The notes beneath the pieces are model-generated. The model searched no databases, was not told the origin of the DNA, and saw only the letters and a program-made list of their open reading frames with translations. A DNA stretch of 64,000 bases, taken from NCBI GenBank assembly GCA_963747835.1, contig CAVVGO010000005.1:1984001-2048000 (forward strand), given 5' to 3'. Shown in pieces: positions 9,049 to 18,525 of this stretch. Made by a program: the position numbers and the translations under genes. Source of the DNA: JAJPKK01 sp963747835 (GTDB taxonomy: Bacteria; Pseudomonadota; Alphaproteobacteria; Rhizobiales; Xanthobacteraceae). Numbering within the stretch: the stretch's first letter is position 1; each line of letters starts with the position of its first letter.

Positions 9049-10011
9049 TTACGCCCTCACCTCTTGGCGCTGGAACGACACGTAGGCCGCGACGAACAGC
9101 ACGATCGCACCGGCGATCAGGCCCACTGCCTGCGGCCATGCGATCAGCAAGCTTTCGCGCAGCGGCAGCGCCGATCCCCGTACCGCGCCCTGAAGCTGCT
9201 CCAGGAACACCGGATCGAGCGAGCGCGTCGACGGCGACAGGATCGCCTGCACCGCCTCGGCGTGCAGCGTGTTTGGCGAAAACCGCGACAGCGCCACCTG
9301 CCATTGCAGCGTGTCCGGGGTCGGCAGTCCGAGCATCACGTAGCGGATGTCCTGGGGCGCGATCAATTGGGCCAAGATCGAGCCGATCATCGGCCACAGC
9401 AGGGTCATGAACAGCCACACGCCGAGCGACAGCAGCGCCGCCGTCGCAGGCGAGCGGAACAACACCGAAAATAGCATCGCCACCGCAAGCCAGACCCCCG
9501 CATAGGCGACGGTCACCAGCAGGAACGCCATCGAACGGACGATCTCCTCCCCGCTCGGCGGCACGCCAAGAAACAGCACGCCGAGGCCGACCACGAGGAG
9601 CCACAGGCACAGCAGGTTGATGGCAATGGTGGTGAGGCCGGCGATGAACTTGCCGAACAGCAGCGCGTCCCGATAGATCGGCTGCGCCAGGATTCGCGAC
9701 AGCGTACGCCGGTTGTGCTCGCCGTTCACGGCATCGAAGCCAAGTCCGATCGCGACCAACGGTACCATCAGGCCAAGGATGAACACGAAGGACGGGAATG
9801 GCGGGCGATCCGCGGTGAACAGCTTGAGCAGCAGGAACGGATCCTCCGCGGTAGTATCGCGCAGGCCGGTAATGGCGACATAGAGCGGCACCGCAGCCGT
9901 GATCAGCATCAGCCATTCCAGCGCCCGCATCCGCGCCGAGCCGAGATGATCTGCGAGTTCCTTGAGCACCACCGTGCCCATGCCCTGCCAGGGCGAGCCC
10001 TCACGCCGCAT
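9049..10011 (-). CDS. ABC-2 type transporter permease
   Basis: 320-residue integral membrane protein with six predicted hydrophobic segments (for example PFPSFVFILGLMVPLVAIGL and LLVTVAYAGVWLAVAMLF) and the ABC-2 family feature FDAVNGEHNRRTLSRILAQP, the coupling region after the second membrane segment. ATG at 10011 chosen because AAGGAG lies 7 bases upstream, inside the end of the ATPase gene, which it overlaps by 11 bases. Forms a three-gene operon with the ATPase (10001-10978) and the NEW3-domain protein (10975-12165). Probably exports or handles an envelope component; substrate unknown. Confidence 0.85.
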   Translation of the reverse strand: MRREGSPWQGMGTVVLKELADHLGSARMRALEWLMLITAAVPLYVAITGLRDTTAEDPFLLLKLFTADRPPFPSFVFILGLMVPLVAIGLGFDAVNGEHNRRTLSRILAQPIYRDALLFGKFIAGLTTIAINLLCLWLLVVGLGVLFLGVPPSGEEIVRSMAFLLVTVAYAGVWLAVAMLFSVLFRSPATAALLSLGVWLFMTLLWPMIGSILAQLIAPQDIRYVMLGLPTPDTLQWQVALSRFSPNTLHAEAVQAILSPSTRSLDPVFLEQLQGAVRGSALPLRESLLIAWPQAVGLIAGAIVLFVAAYVSFQRQEVRA

Positions 10012-10978
10012 CGCGGATCTCCTTGCGGTCGGCACCCTGCTTCTCGAAGAAGCGGGTGTAGATAGCGTCAAGGCTCGGCTCGTCGACCGCGAGACGCGTC
10101 AGCGCGCCGTCGGCGGCGACCACCGCGCGCGCCGCTTCCGGCCGCACGTCGTGGTCGGCGGTGAGGCGGAAGTGGATGTCACCGGTCTGCTGTACCGACA
10201 TGACGCCCGCAATGGCGCCGAGCCGCGCCGCCAAATCCTTGGCGGACTTGCCCGGCGCCGCGGCAGCATCGACATCGACCACGAAGCCTGCGCCCAGCAC
10301 CTGCCGGGCGAGTTCCGGCACCGTCCCCATCAACAGAATGCGCCCGCGCTGGAACAGTGCGACGCGGTCGCACAGCCGCTGCACCTGGTCGAGCAGGTGG
10401 GAGGTAATGAGGACGGTGACGCCGTCGCGCTTGAGCGCCGCGATCATCTCGAGGAATTCGTGAGTCGATTGTGGGTCGAGGCCCGAGGTCGGCTCGTCGA
10501 GGATCGCGATCTCGGCCTGCTTCATGATGAGCTCGGCGAGTCCGAGCCGCTGGCGCATGCCGCGCGAGAAGGTGGCGACGCGCTTGCCGGCTACGTCCGA
10601 GAGCCGCACCCGCGCCAGCGCCTCGGCGATGCGCCGCTCGCGCACGTCCCGCCCGAGCCCCATCAGCCGTGCCGTGTAGGCGAGGTTTTCGGTCGCCGTC
10701 ATATTGTCGTAGAAGCCGACCGCGTCGGGCAAATAGCCGACCCGGCGCTTGACCGCGAGCGGCTCGCGGACCGGGTCACGGCCGGCGACGCTCACTTGGC
10801 CGGACGATATCTCGGTGAGGCCGAGCATCATCAGGATCGTGGTGGTCTTGCCGGCGCCGTTCGGCCCAAGTAACCCGAAGGTCTCGCCGCGCAGGATGTC
10901 GAAATCCAACGCGTCGACTACAACGGTTTCGCCGTAGCGCTTGGTCAGGCCGCGTGCCGTGATGACGGGCTCGCTCAT
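10001..10978 (-). CDS. ABC transporter ATP-binding protein (ABC-2 exporter)
   Basis: 325-residue ATPase. Walker A GLLGPNGAGKTTT near residue 37, signature FSRGMRQRLGLAEL, Walker B IAILDEPTSGLDPQ, H-loop TVLITSHLLDQVQ, then a C-terminal extension of about 100 residues typical of CcmA/NosF-like exporters. Start overlaps the stop of the upstream NEW3 gene by 4 bases (ATGA), and its stop overlaps the permease start, so translation of the three is probably coupled. Confidence 0.92.
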   Translation of the reverse strand: MSEPVITARGLTKRYGETVVVDALDFDILRGETFGLLGPNGAGKTTTILMMLGLTEISSGQVSVAGRDPVREPLAVKRRVGYLPDAVGFYDNMTATENLAYTARLMGLGRDVRERRIAEALARVRLSDVAGKRVATFSRGMRQRLGLAELIMKQAEIAILDEPTSGLDPQSTHEFLEMIAALKRDGVTVLITSHLLDQVQRLCDRVALFQRGRILLMGTVPELARQVLGAGFVVDVDAAAAPGKSAKDLAARLGAIAGVMSVQQTGDIHFRLTADHDVRPEAARAVVAADGALTRLAVDEPSLDAIYTRFFEKQGADRKEIRDAA

Positions 10979-12165
10979 CGCCGTCCAAACCTCGAGACCG
11001 CACCGACCATGATCAACAGCGCCGCCCCGATGACGCCGACGCCCACCATGCCCCAGGTGGTCGAGGTCGCGACCGTGACCCGGAACTGGGTGGAGGCCGT
11101 TTCCCCGCGCGAGGCGGCGCGGATGGTTGTCATGTAGTCGCCTGCGAGGGACTTCTCACTCGGGGTGATGAGGGCGTTGACGTCGCTGGTCTGGCCCGGC
11201 GCGATGCGGTCGATGGCCTTCTTGTCGAACTCGATCTTCCATCCGCTCGGGCCCGAGCCGGTGAGATCGATATTGTCCGCCGCCGCGGTGCCTTCGTTCG
11301 CAATCAGGACCGGCACAGTGGTCTGCTGGCCGGCGGTGGCACGGGTCGATACCAGGCCTTCGGTGCCCGTAATGCTCAGCCGCGGCTGGCCGACCACCTG
11401 AAGGGTGAGCTCGGTCTTCGCAGTGGCATCGCCCGCGGTTGCCGTCATCGCGATCGGGAAGTCGCCGGCATCGACCGAGGACGGCGGCCGCACCTTCAGC
11501 TTGACGTCCTTGGAGGCGCCGGCGTCAATCGGCACCGAGGACAGCTCCTGAGCTCCATAAGCCTCGGTGAACGAGGTGTCGAAATTGCGCGGCGCGGTGG
11601 CGGCGAGACTGACGGTGAGGTTGCGGCCGCTGTCGTTCTTGATGCTGAGCGTATAGTCGAAGCTCGATTTCGGCGAACCGCGCAGGGATGGCAGTTGCGG
11701 CGTCACCGTCAGCTTTGCCGGCAATTCCTTGGCGAGGCTGATGGTCAACGGCAGGCTGACCGTATTGCCTTCGCCGGCCGCCTTCACGGTGAGGGTCTGG
11801 TCGGCAAGATTAGCATTGGCCGGCACGTCGATTCGAAGCTGAAGGCTGACATTCTGATCGGTGGCCGGCATTGCCGCCGCGACCGGTTGTCCGCCGCCGA
11901 GCAGCACCGCGGTCCAGCCGGGCGGCGTGCCATCGACCGAGAGGGTGAAGCGTTCGGGCGGCAGGCCGTAATTTTGCAGGCGCAGCGACACCGTCGAGGT
12001 GGTGCCCGGCCGCACCGAGACGGCCGGATAGTCGGTGAGCAGATAAAGGCCCTTGATGTCTTTGCCGGCGGTCTCGGCCGCGTTGGCCGCCGTGCCACTG
12101 CCCATCATGCCCGTCATGGCAAGAGCCGGAAATGCAATAAGGGCTGCGATCATGGTCATCTTCAT
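10975..12165 (-). CDS. Secreted, membrane-anchored NEW3-domain protein of an ABC exporter operon
   Basis: 396 residues. Signal peptide at the N-terminus (hydrophobic IAALIAFPALAMTGMMG, cleavage near ANAAET), several beta-rich repeats with NEW3 character (alpha-galactosidase-associated; for example VRPGTTSTVSLRLQNYGLP, SLRGSPKSSFDYTLSIKND, TTVPVLIANEGTAAADNIDL), and a C-terminal hydrophobic anchor WGMVGVGVIGAALLIMVG followed by SRFGRR. This places the beta domains in the periplasm. The combination NEW3 protein + ABC ATPase + ABC-2 permease is a recurrent, poorly studied set; a role in envelope export is inferred only from context. First gene of the operon. Confidence 0.82.
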   Translation of the reverse strand: MKMTMIAALIAFPALAMTGMMGSGTAANAAETAGKDIKGLYLLTDYPAVSVRPGTTSTVSLRLQNYGLPPERFTLSVDGTPPGWTAVLLGGGQPVAAAMPATDQNVSLQLRIDVPANANLADQTLTVKAAGEGNTVSLPLTISLAKELPAKLTVTPQLPSLRGSPKSSFDYTLSIKNDSGRNLTVSLAATAPRNFDTSFTEAYGAQELSSVPIDAGASKDVKLKVRPPSSVDAGDFPIAMTATAGDATAKTELTLQVVGQPRLSITGTEGLVSTRATAGQQTTVPVLIANEGTAAADNIDLTGSGPSGWKIEFDKKAIDRIAPGQTSDVNALITPSEKSLAGDYMTTIRAASRGETASTQFRVTVATSTTWGMVGVGVIGAALLIMVGAVSRFGRR

Positions 12166-12432
12166 CGCGCCAGGCTCCTAAATGACTTTTCGCTTTCGAG
12201 TGCCGCCCCCGCACGCCGACCCCTCAGGGGCACCCGGCGGACAGCGCGCAAACTCTCTACCGATGTTGGCAAAATCTTGAAAGCCCCTCGCCTCGATTTG
12301 TCGCACGAGCCCGGTCGCCGTGCGCGCACCAAAAAGAGCCGCCAAAGTCGAGCACCCACGACGCCGCTGCGGAATAATATCCTAGAACAGAAAGGCTCGC
12401 ACCCGTTCGAGGAACCGCCTATATCGGCCCCC

Positions 12433-13794
12433 ATGACCATCGTGGATGCAATCACTCGCAAAACCGTGCCCGAACCAGGTCCGGCGCGGACCGTCAGTTT
12501 CGTGTCGCTCGGCTGCCCGAAGGCGCTGGTGGATTCCGAGCGTATCATCACGCGGCTGCGTGCCGAAGGATATGAGCTTGCCCGCCAGCATGACGGTGCC
12601 GACGTCGTCATCGTCAATACCTGCGGGTTTCTCGACAGCGCAAAGGCGGAATCCCTCGACGCCATCGGGGCCGCACTGAAGGACAACGGCAAGGTCATCG
12701 TCACCGGCTGCATGGGCGCCGAGCCGGAGAGCATCACGGCGCGGTTTCCGGATGTGCTTGCCGTCACCGGCCCGCAGCAATACGAGAGCGTGCTTGATGC
12801 GGTTCACCGTGCGGTGCCGCCACGCCACGACCGCTTCCTCGATCTGCTACCGCCCGAGGGCATCAAGCTGACGCCGCGGCATTACGCTTATCTCAAGATT
12901 TCCGAGGGTTGCAATAATCGCTGCACCTTCTGCATCATTCCGAAGCTGCGCGGCAATCTGGTGTCGCGGCCGGCTGCCGATGTGCTCCGTGAGGCCGAGC
13001 GCCTCGTCGCGGCGGGGGTGAAGGAACTCTTGGTGATCTCCCAAGACACCTCCGCCTACGGCGTCGATATCAAATATGCGGCGAGCCGATGGAAAGACCG
13101 CGACGTGCGGGCGCGCTTTCTCGATCTTGCAACCGCGCTTGGCGAACTCGGCGTTTGGGTGAGGTTGCACTACGTCTACCCCTACCCGCATGTGGACGAC
13201 GTGATCCCGTTGATGGCGGACGGCAAGGTCCTGCCCTATCTCGACGTGCCGTTCCAGCACGCGGCGCCTGCGGTGCTCAAGCGGATGCGCCGACCGGCGG
13301 CCCAGGAGAAGACCCTGGAGCGCGTCAAGGCCTGGCGCGCCATCTGCCCTGACATCACCCTGCGCTCGACCTTCATCGTCGGCTTCCCGGGCGAGACGGA
13401 CGAAGAGTTCGACTTCCTGCTCGACTGGCTCGACGAGGCAGCGCTCGACCGCGTCGGTTGCTTCCGCTACGAGCCCGTCAGCCGCGCCGCCGCCAACAAT
13501 GTGGCACCGCCTGTGCCGGACGAAGTCAAGCAGGACCGCTGGCACCGGTTCATGCAGCGCCAGCAGATAATATCCGCCAAGCGCCTCAAGCGTCGGGTCG
13601 GCACCCGCCAGCAGATCATCATCGACGAGGTGGGACCAACGGTCGCCAAGGGCCGCACCAAGGGCGACGCCCCGGAGATCGACGGCACCGTCTACGTAAC
13701 GTCGCGCCGGCCGCTACGGGTCGGCGAATTCGCCACTGTGAAGATCGAGCGCGCTACCGAATACGACCTTTACGGCGCTGTGGTGGGGTTCTGA
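12433..13794 (+). CDS. rimO: Ribosomal protein S12 methylthiotransferase RimO
   Basis: 453-residue radical SAM enzyme that adds a methylthio group to an aspartate of ribosomal protein S12. The N-terminal UPF0004 domain has cluster cysteines C28 (SLGCPKALVDSE), C64 (NTCGFLD) and C93 (VTGCMGAE). The radical SAM domain has C160, C164 and C167 in ISEGCNNRCTFCIIP. The C-terminal TRAM domain is present (IDGTVYVTSRRPLRVGEF). The sequence fits RimO rather than MiaB because of GCPKALVDSE and the HYAYLKISEG context. ATG at 12433 starts the conserved part; longer in-frame readings upstream have no family similarity. Single gene, divergent from the ABC exporter operon. Confidence 0.95.
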   Translation: MTIVDAITRKTVPEPGPARTVSFVSLGCPKALVDSERIITRLRAEGYELARQHDGADVVIVNTCGFLDSAKAESLDAIGAALKDNGKVIVTGCMGAEPESITARFPDVLAVTGPQQYESVLDAVHRAVPPRHDRFLDLLPPEGIKLTPRHYAYLKISEGCNNRCTFCIIPKLRGNLVSRPAADVLREAERLVAAGVKELLVISQDTSAYGVDIKYAASRWKDRDVRARFLDLATALGELGVWVRLHYVYPYPHVDDVIPLMADGKVLPYLDVPFQHAAPAVLKRMRRPAAQEKTLERVKAWRAICPDITLRSTFIVGFPGETDEEFDFLLDWLDEAALDRVGCFRYEPVSRAAANNVAPPVPDEVKQDRWHRFMQRQQIISAKRLKRRVGTRQQIIIDEVGPTVAKGRTKGDAPEIDGTVYVTSRRPLRVGEFATVKIERATEYDLYGAVVGF

Positions 13795-13824
13795 GCGCGG
13801 CGCGTCACACCACCGGCGGCGTCG

Positions 13825-14605
13825 TCACCAAAACTTGAAGCTTAGGGCTGCGCGAACCACATCGACGTCTTGGCTGTGCCAAGTGAAGGTGGGCGGTGCG
13901 GCGACGAAAGCAGGCCTGAACGGAGTGGCACTCGTGCCATCAAATCCGTAGTGCAAATATTCAAGCCGGACCAACCAATTGTTGTTCCACGGAGCCCATT
14001 CGGCACCAGCGCCCGCGACCCAGCCGCCTGTGGTGGAGGAGAATGCGGTGATAGCGCAGTTTCCGATGGCACATCCGCCAAGAAACACATCCGATCCGCC
14101 AAAGTTCGTATCAACCCAAGCTGCACCGCCGGTCGCATAAAGCAACATATTCGGCCATACCGTGAATCCGAGACGCCCGCGCACACTGGACAACGACTTC
14201 GTGGACGCCGAGAACGTGATCCCGCCATTTGCAAGTGGCACGCCAGCTCTCGTAAGATTGGGGCTGAACCTTGTGTCGTTGAGGCCTGCTCCGTCGTAGT
14301 CGCCTTCAATGCCCGCGACCCAGTATGATGAGAACTGATAATTGCACCCTACTTGGCCGCCCCCGACCGCACCCGAGCCATTTAGAGTGACGAATGCAGG
14401 CGCTTGATCAGAGATGAGCGGAACCGCTGAATTCAGCGTTCCGATGCGACCATCCACCACCGACATTTCCGCCGATGTAGCAGCCCGACCAATTGTAGAC
14501 TACGGGCGGCGGAAGAGGTGGCGCCTTGAGGGGCATGTCCGCTGCCATCAACGGCCCGCAAAAGAATGACCCGAGCGCGATTCCCGCAACCAACACTTTT
14601 TTCAT
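13825..14605 (-). pseudogene. Omp31-like outer-membrane beta-barrel protein, one frame break
   Basis: Signal peptide MKKVLVAGIALGSFFCGPLM, mature start ADMPLKAPPLPPPVV, then YNWSGCYIGGNVGGGW as in Omp25/31-type eight-stranded barrels. The C-terminal part (GQVGCNYQFSSYWVAGIEGD, RGRLGFTVWPNMLLYATGGA, LVRLEYLHYGF, VRAALSFKFW) continues in another frame and ends in the aromatic residue typical of barrels. The break lies between 14408 and 14466; total length 781 is one base over 260 codons. Start at 14605 has GGGGGAC upstream. Probably a sequencing error or a very recent mutation. Converges with rimO. Confidence 0.75.
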
Positions 14606-14988
14606 GACGTCCCCCAGCCCAATGATACGACTTTGACCAAGAGCCATACACCCTTGGGATGCAATCTTCTATTGCAATTGGGCCACAGTAGCGAAAAATC
14701 GGTGTGTCACAATTAGGGCGTCGTGCTCGGGCCGACAGGACGCTACCGAGTCCTTAATTTCCTGGCCTGATTGTGCCTTCGTGCCGCCCCTTCCGGCACC
14801 TCCCCGATGCGCGAGCATAACTATCGTCATGACCGATCTCGCCGTGACCGCGTTTGACACTAAAAGTGCTGCTACGTTATATTTGGTGGGTCATATCGCC
14901 GTGGCTCTGCCGTGGGCAACGCGCTCGCCGCAACCATTAGGAGGCGGCATAGTTTATTTTGAGTGCTAACAAGCGAAGGAGGAAATCA
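14606..14988. other. Intergenic region between the Omp gene and the small secreted protein gene
   Basis: About 380 bases between divergent genes, expected to carry both promoters. A short ATTGCAAT palindrome lies near 14671. I see no convincing coding frame and no terminator. Confidence 0.45.
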
Positions 14989-15192
14989 ATGCGTATGACT
15001 CTAGTGGTGATCGCCACTCTCGTCGGTTTTGCTGTCACAACTTCGGCCGGTTTTGCGGCACCGACCTACGGAACCACGATGGGTGGTCCGACCAACGCCA
15101 AACTCGACCTCGTGCATTGGAGCGACAAAGGATATAACCGTCCCGGCCATGGTTACTGCTTCTATCATCCACACCGTGATCGTTGTCGTTGA
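14989..15192 (+). CDS. Small secreted protein, unknown function
   Basis: 67 residues. N-terminal signal peptide (MRMTLVVIATLVGFAVTTSA, cleavage near GFAA), and a short mature part rich in Gly/His/Tyr ending HGYCFYHPHRDRCR with two cysteines. ATG at 14989 follows a strong AAGGAGG at an ideal distance. Many Hyphomicrobiales genomes carry such small exported proteins without known role. Stand-alone gene. Confidence 0.7.
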   Translation: MRMTLVVIATLVGFAVTTSAGFAAPTYGTTMGGPTNAKLDLVHWSDKGYNRPGHGYCFYHPHRDRCR

Positions 15193-15780
15193 CCCTAGAT
15201 AGCGGTTGCTCGGCGCCGCCGCACGGTCCTGTCGAATTCGCGCGGGCACCCACAACACGCGACACACGCTTGCCTGGCCAATCCTGAGTGCCTTCGCAAT
15301 CTCGGTAGGCGAACCCGGGCGCCGTGGCCGTTAATGCTTGACCTTGCAAGGTACCGTAGCGACGTCGCCGATCACCAGCGGCTCGGCACGACCGGCGTAA
15401 GATCGCGGCTCGTGCGCCAAGCACTCTGTGACTGGCCGCGTGGGCCGGCTGCTGGATTACTGCCGATCGCAAATGCCGTGCGCATTAGGGGCAAGGCGTC
15501 CCCAGGCCATGGCGCTTCCATGCGATTCCGGTGGTGGAAGCAGGCTCCTTCGGTGGCTGAAAAGGGCTATATCTGCTGAAGGTCATCGGCTGCCGATCTA
15601 GATTTAACGGCATGTCGGCATCCGCCAGCAGCGAACATTGCCGACAGGGCGCACATTAGATCGCGACGACAGACTACCCAAAGGGGCTAGTAACAACCTC
15701 ATCCGGCAGCCGGCGTATGTCTCCGCAACGTGATCGCTCGGAAATCGGCAAAGGTTATGTAGATCAAATCAGCGGCGAAC
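15193..15780. other. Non-coding stretch, no recognised feature
   Basis: About 590 bases between the small secreted protein and the 3' end of the Omp gene. Reading frames here lack ribosome sites, signal peptides or any familiar domain. No RNA gene, repeat or clear terminator was found. Confidence 0.4.
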
Positions 15781-16545
15781 TCAGAACTTGTAATTCATCC
15801 GGGCTGTTAAGCTTTGCACGGTCGAATTGATGTTGCAGAATGCGCACGGTATCAGAACTGCGGCCGTATTCCTGATGTTCAGGATGTTCGTACCGTGTTC
15901 GAATTGGTAATAGCCGTATTCAAGCCCTACCGTCAGGTGGGGGCCGGCCATATATTCCACTCCTGTCCCGGCGGTCCAGCCGTCTGCGCTGACGTCCGAT
16001 ACCAGATTTGCGCCGCCGATAACCGTGTTGTTCTCGCCGAAATCGATCCTGGAGCCGGCCCAGCCACCCTTGCCGTAAGCCAACACGCTGCCCCAGGCAT
16101 AACCCAACTGTCCGGTCGCGCTGTAGAGGTTGTTGAAAGAGGTGGTGCGCACGCGGTTGGCGATGGCGACACCGCCGCATGGCGCGGTCGTGGAAGACGA
16201 CAAGCAAGAGAAATCATGCGGCGCCATTTTCATCGCATCGAACATCGCTCCCGCGCCGATAACCCAATTGCTGAATTGCCACCGCGCCTCAACCTGGCCG
16301 CCGAAGAGCGTGCCGCCTGCCCTATCAACTCCCACGTCGACCGGAATCGCGGAAAGACAGGAAACGCGTGCCGCATCGGTGCACCACGACGACCTCCCCC
16401 AACCTCCGCCGACATTTGCACCGATATAAAGGCCAGTCCAACTCACGACCTCGGGAGGTGGCGGAGCCTTGAGCGGCATGTCCGCGGCGGCGGCAGGCCC
16501 GATAACCGCAGCTAAAGCAAAACCAGCAACAAAGGATCTTTTCAT
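15781..16545 (-). CDS. Omp31-like outer-membrane beta-barrel protein
   Basis: 254 residues. Signal peptide MKRSFVAGFALAAVIGPAAA, mature start ADMPLKAPPPPEVVSWTGLY, then IGANVGGGWG, alternating amphipathic strands (YSATGQLGYAWGSVLAYGKG, GGWAGSRIDFGENN, GTGVEYMAGPHLTVGLEYGY) and a C-terminal LTARMNYKF strand with terminal Phe for BAM recognition. Two cysteine pairs occur in loops. GGAGGCGATGCC precedes the ATG. Family members are structural outer-membrane barrels; specific function unknown. Same strand as, and 65 bases downstream of, the porin at 16611-18197. Confidence 0.85.
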   Translation of the reverse strand: MKRSFVAGFALAAVIGPAAAADMPLKAPPPPEVVSWTGLYIGANVGGGWGRSSWCTDAARVSCLSAIPVDVGVDRAGGTLFGGQVEARWQFSNWVIGAGAMFDAMKMAPHDFSCLSSSTTAPCGGVAIANRVRTTSFNNLYSATGQLGYAWGSVLAYGKGGWAGSRIDFGENNTVIGGANLVSDVSADGWTAGTGVEYMAGPHLTVGLEYGYYQFEHGTNILNIRNTAAVLIPCAFCNINSTVQSLTARMNYKF

Positions 16546-16610
16546 GGCATCGCCTCCAGGGGCGTCAGATATGGCAGGTTGACCGGGTCAAGTGTTCGGG
16601 TCGCGATTCC

Positions 16611-18197
16611 CTAAAAGCGAAAGCGAACGCCGCCCGTCGTGGCAACGTTGTTGCGGGCAAGGTAGCCGTTGGCCAGTCCGCCATTGTACTGCGAGAAAAA
16701 CGTACCAATGTAGGTGTCCCACTTCGGCGCAAATCTCCAATCGATCAGACCCGAAGCTGCGTCCATTGTGCCGGCGCAAAAGTTGTTCTTGGCAGCCGGC
16801 AGGTTGGCGCACGCGGTCAGGTTGGCGGTGCTGAGAGCAAAGTTATTCTGATCGTAGTGGTAGTAGGCGCCAACCACATCCACGCTATCAGTCAGCGAAT
16901 ATCTCGCGCCGGTCCATACGACTTGCAGGATTTTGTCCTTGAAGCCAGCGCTCGCACTGAAGGCAGTGCTGTTTATGTTGGTGCCCCCTATGGCCGTATT
17001 GCAGCCCATACAAATCGCGTCGCCTGCGATATCGGTAAAGCCAGTGCCTTTGACGGTGAAGGGATCGCTGGGCGGCGCAAATTGCATCCATTCGTAACCG
17101 GCATAGAGCCTGAGCCTGTCGACGGTGTATTTTGCGAGGGCCATTACGGCGGTGTTGTTGGAGAGTTGCGCGGTGAGGGTTTGCGGCAGCATCGTTGCGG
17201 TCGGGACGCCGAAGTTGTTGGTGGGCGCACCGGAAAGAGATAGAGCCACGGCGTCTTGGGTGTAATCATAGATGCCATCAAGCGAAAGCGTACCGGGGCC
17301 AATACGGAAGTCGCCGCCAAACTGTCCTTCCCAAGCACCCTTCGAGCCGTTGTTGTCGTTGTAGCCGCCGAATTGCCCGAGCGCAGCGATGCGGAAGTTG
17401 CTGACGTTCACACGATATTTCGCCGCCGTCGTGTATTTCGCGTTCTCGGTATCGCCACCGCCGGCGACGACTCCGGAAAAGCCGATTGGCGAAAAAGCGT
17501 ATGCGCCAGCCATTGGGTCGTAAGCGTTGACGCCGTCCAGCGTCAGCGCGTTCTGCCGCAAGAAGGTCAAGGTGCCGTAGGTATCCGAGCTTAGGCCGAC
17601 AAAACCTTGACCATTGTAAAATTGGCCTGCGCGGCTCGAATCGCCGTTGGTTGTCTGATTGGCGACCGGAATACCAGTATTTGTAAGGAGCGACATTGGA
17701 GAGGCCGCATATTGCAAGGAATACGGATCGAATCCGGCCTCAAGCTCTCCCACGAACGACCAGCCGCCCCCTAGCGGCTCCGTGACTCGGAAGCCCAGGC
17801 TCGACTGACCCAATCCACTGGGCGCGATGCCCCACATCGCATTTCGATTCATCTTCTGCAGGAAGTAGGAAGCGCCGGTTGTGAAGTTTGGGTCGAACGG
17901 CGCGCCGTGAGTTTGGTAACCGTAGCCAACGTCGATGTTGCCGAAGAACCTGATGCCGTAATATTTTAGCTGACAGTCGGTGAGAAAAAATCCTGTCAGG
18001 TCGCTGCAACTCGCCGGCGGGGGCGGATCGGCCGGAGCCTTCATCGGCATCAAGGGGGCATCTGCCGCGTAGCCGGCGCCAGCAAGTCCGACAAGCAGTG
18101 CTGTGGAAACCGCCGCTGAAACAGGCCAACGAGGCGGCCACGCCTTCGCGGCTGCGCGTTTGTTCGACGCGCCGGTCAAGTCCTTCAAATTAGCCAT
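16611..18197 (-). CDS. Outer-membrane porin
   Basis: 528 residues. Signal sequence with hydrophobic core VSAAVSTALLVGLAGAGYAA, then barrel strands beginning LKYYGIRFFGNIDVGYGYQ and GWSFVGELEAGFDPYSLQYA, FVGLSSDTYGTLTFLRQNAL and a C-terminal GGVRFRF strand ending in Phe. General gram-negative porin architecture, probably a trimeric diffusion channel. The ATG at 18197 is preceded by TTGGGGGC; an in-frame GTG at 18221 is the alternative. An inverted-repeat element lies 118 bases upstream. Confidence 0.85.
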   Translation of the reverse strand: MANLKDLTGASNKRAAAKAWPPRWPVSAAVSTALLVGLAGAGYAADAPLMPMKAPADPPPPASCSDLTGFFLTDCQLKYYGIRFFGNIDVGYGYQTHGAPFDPNFTTGASYFLQKMNRNAMWGIAPSGLGQSSLGFRVTEPLGGGWSFVGELEAGFDPYSLQYAASPMSLLTNTGIPVANQTTNGDSSRAGQFYNGQGFVGLSSDTYGTLTFLRQNALTLDGVNAYDPMAGAYAFSPIGFSGVVAGGGDTENAKYTTAAKYRVNVSNFRIAALGQFGGYNDNNGSKGAWEGQFGGDFRIGPGTLSLDGIYDYTQDAVALSLSGAPTNNFGVPTATMLPQTLTAQLSNNTAVMALAKYTVDRLRLYAGYEWMQFAPPSDPFTVKGTGFTDIAGDAICMGCNTAIGGTNINSTAFSASAGFKDKILQVVWTGARYSLTDSVDVVGAYYHYDQNNFALSTANLTACANLPAAKNNFCAGTMDAASGLIDWRFAPKWDTYIGTFFSQYNGGLANGYLARNNVATTGGVRFRF

Positions 18198-18314
18198 ACA
18201 TGCCCCCAAGAGGTACCCCACGCTGGTTATATCCTGGTAGACATAACGGCCGTCAAGCGGCGCCCACCGTTTAGCCGCTGTATTACGCTAAATACGACGA
18301 TTTTTAGATCGAGT

Positions 18315-18330
18315 GTTGCAGATCGGCAAC
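18315..18330. promoter_or_regulatory. Inverted repeat GTTGC-N6-GCAAC upstream of porin (candidate operator)
   Basis: Sequence GTTGCAGATCGGCAAC, extended on the left by AGT. It lies 118 bases before the porin start at 18197. The same arms with nearly the same centre occur at 20356-20371, 127 bases before the other porin start. The regulator is unknown. Confidence 0.45.
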
Positions 18331-18456
18331 AAAAGCCAAGTCTTGAAGCGTCAGCCCGGAACGCGCTGCAACGCGGCGTTGTCCGGCGTTGGGCGAATCG
18401 AATGGGGATGCTGCGCGATCCAAGAGAAGACGCCGGTAGCGAGCCCGCATGGATAC

Positions 18457-18491
18457 AAAAAAGAACCGCCCGGCTTTTGGCTGGGCGGTTC
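18457..18491 (-). terminator. Rho-independent terminator of the porin at 18526-20229
   Basis: Perfect 9-bp stem GAACCGCCC / GGGCGGTTC with an 11-base loop, followed on the minus strand by six T. It lies 35 bases after the porin stop codon. Confidence 0.9.
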
Positions 18492-18525
18492 GCAGATCGT
18501 GCACGGCGTCAGATCGACGCGTCGC

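Larger units (their letters stand above)
18198..18525. other. Intergenic region between two porin genes
   Basis: About 330 bases on the upstream side of the porin at 16611-18197. Holds a GTTGC-N6-GCAAC inverted repeat (18315-18330) and the terminator of the next porin gene (18457-18491). No coding frame supported. Confidence 0.6.
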
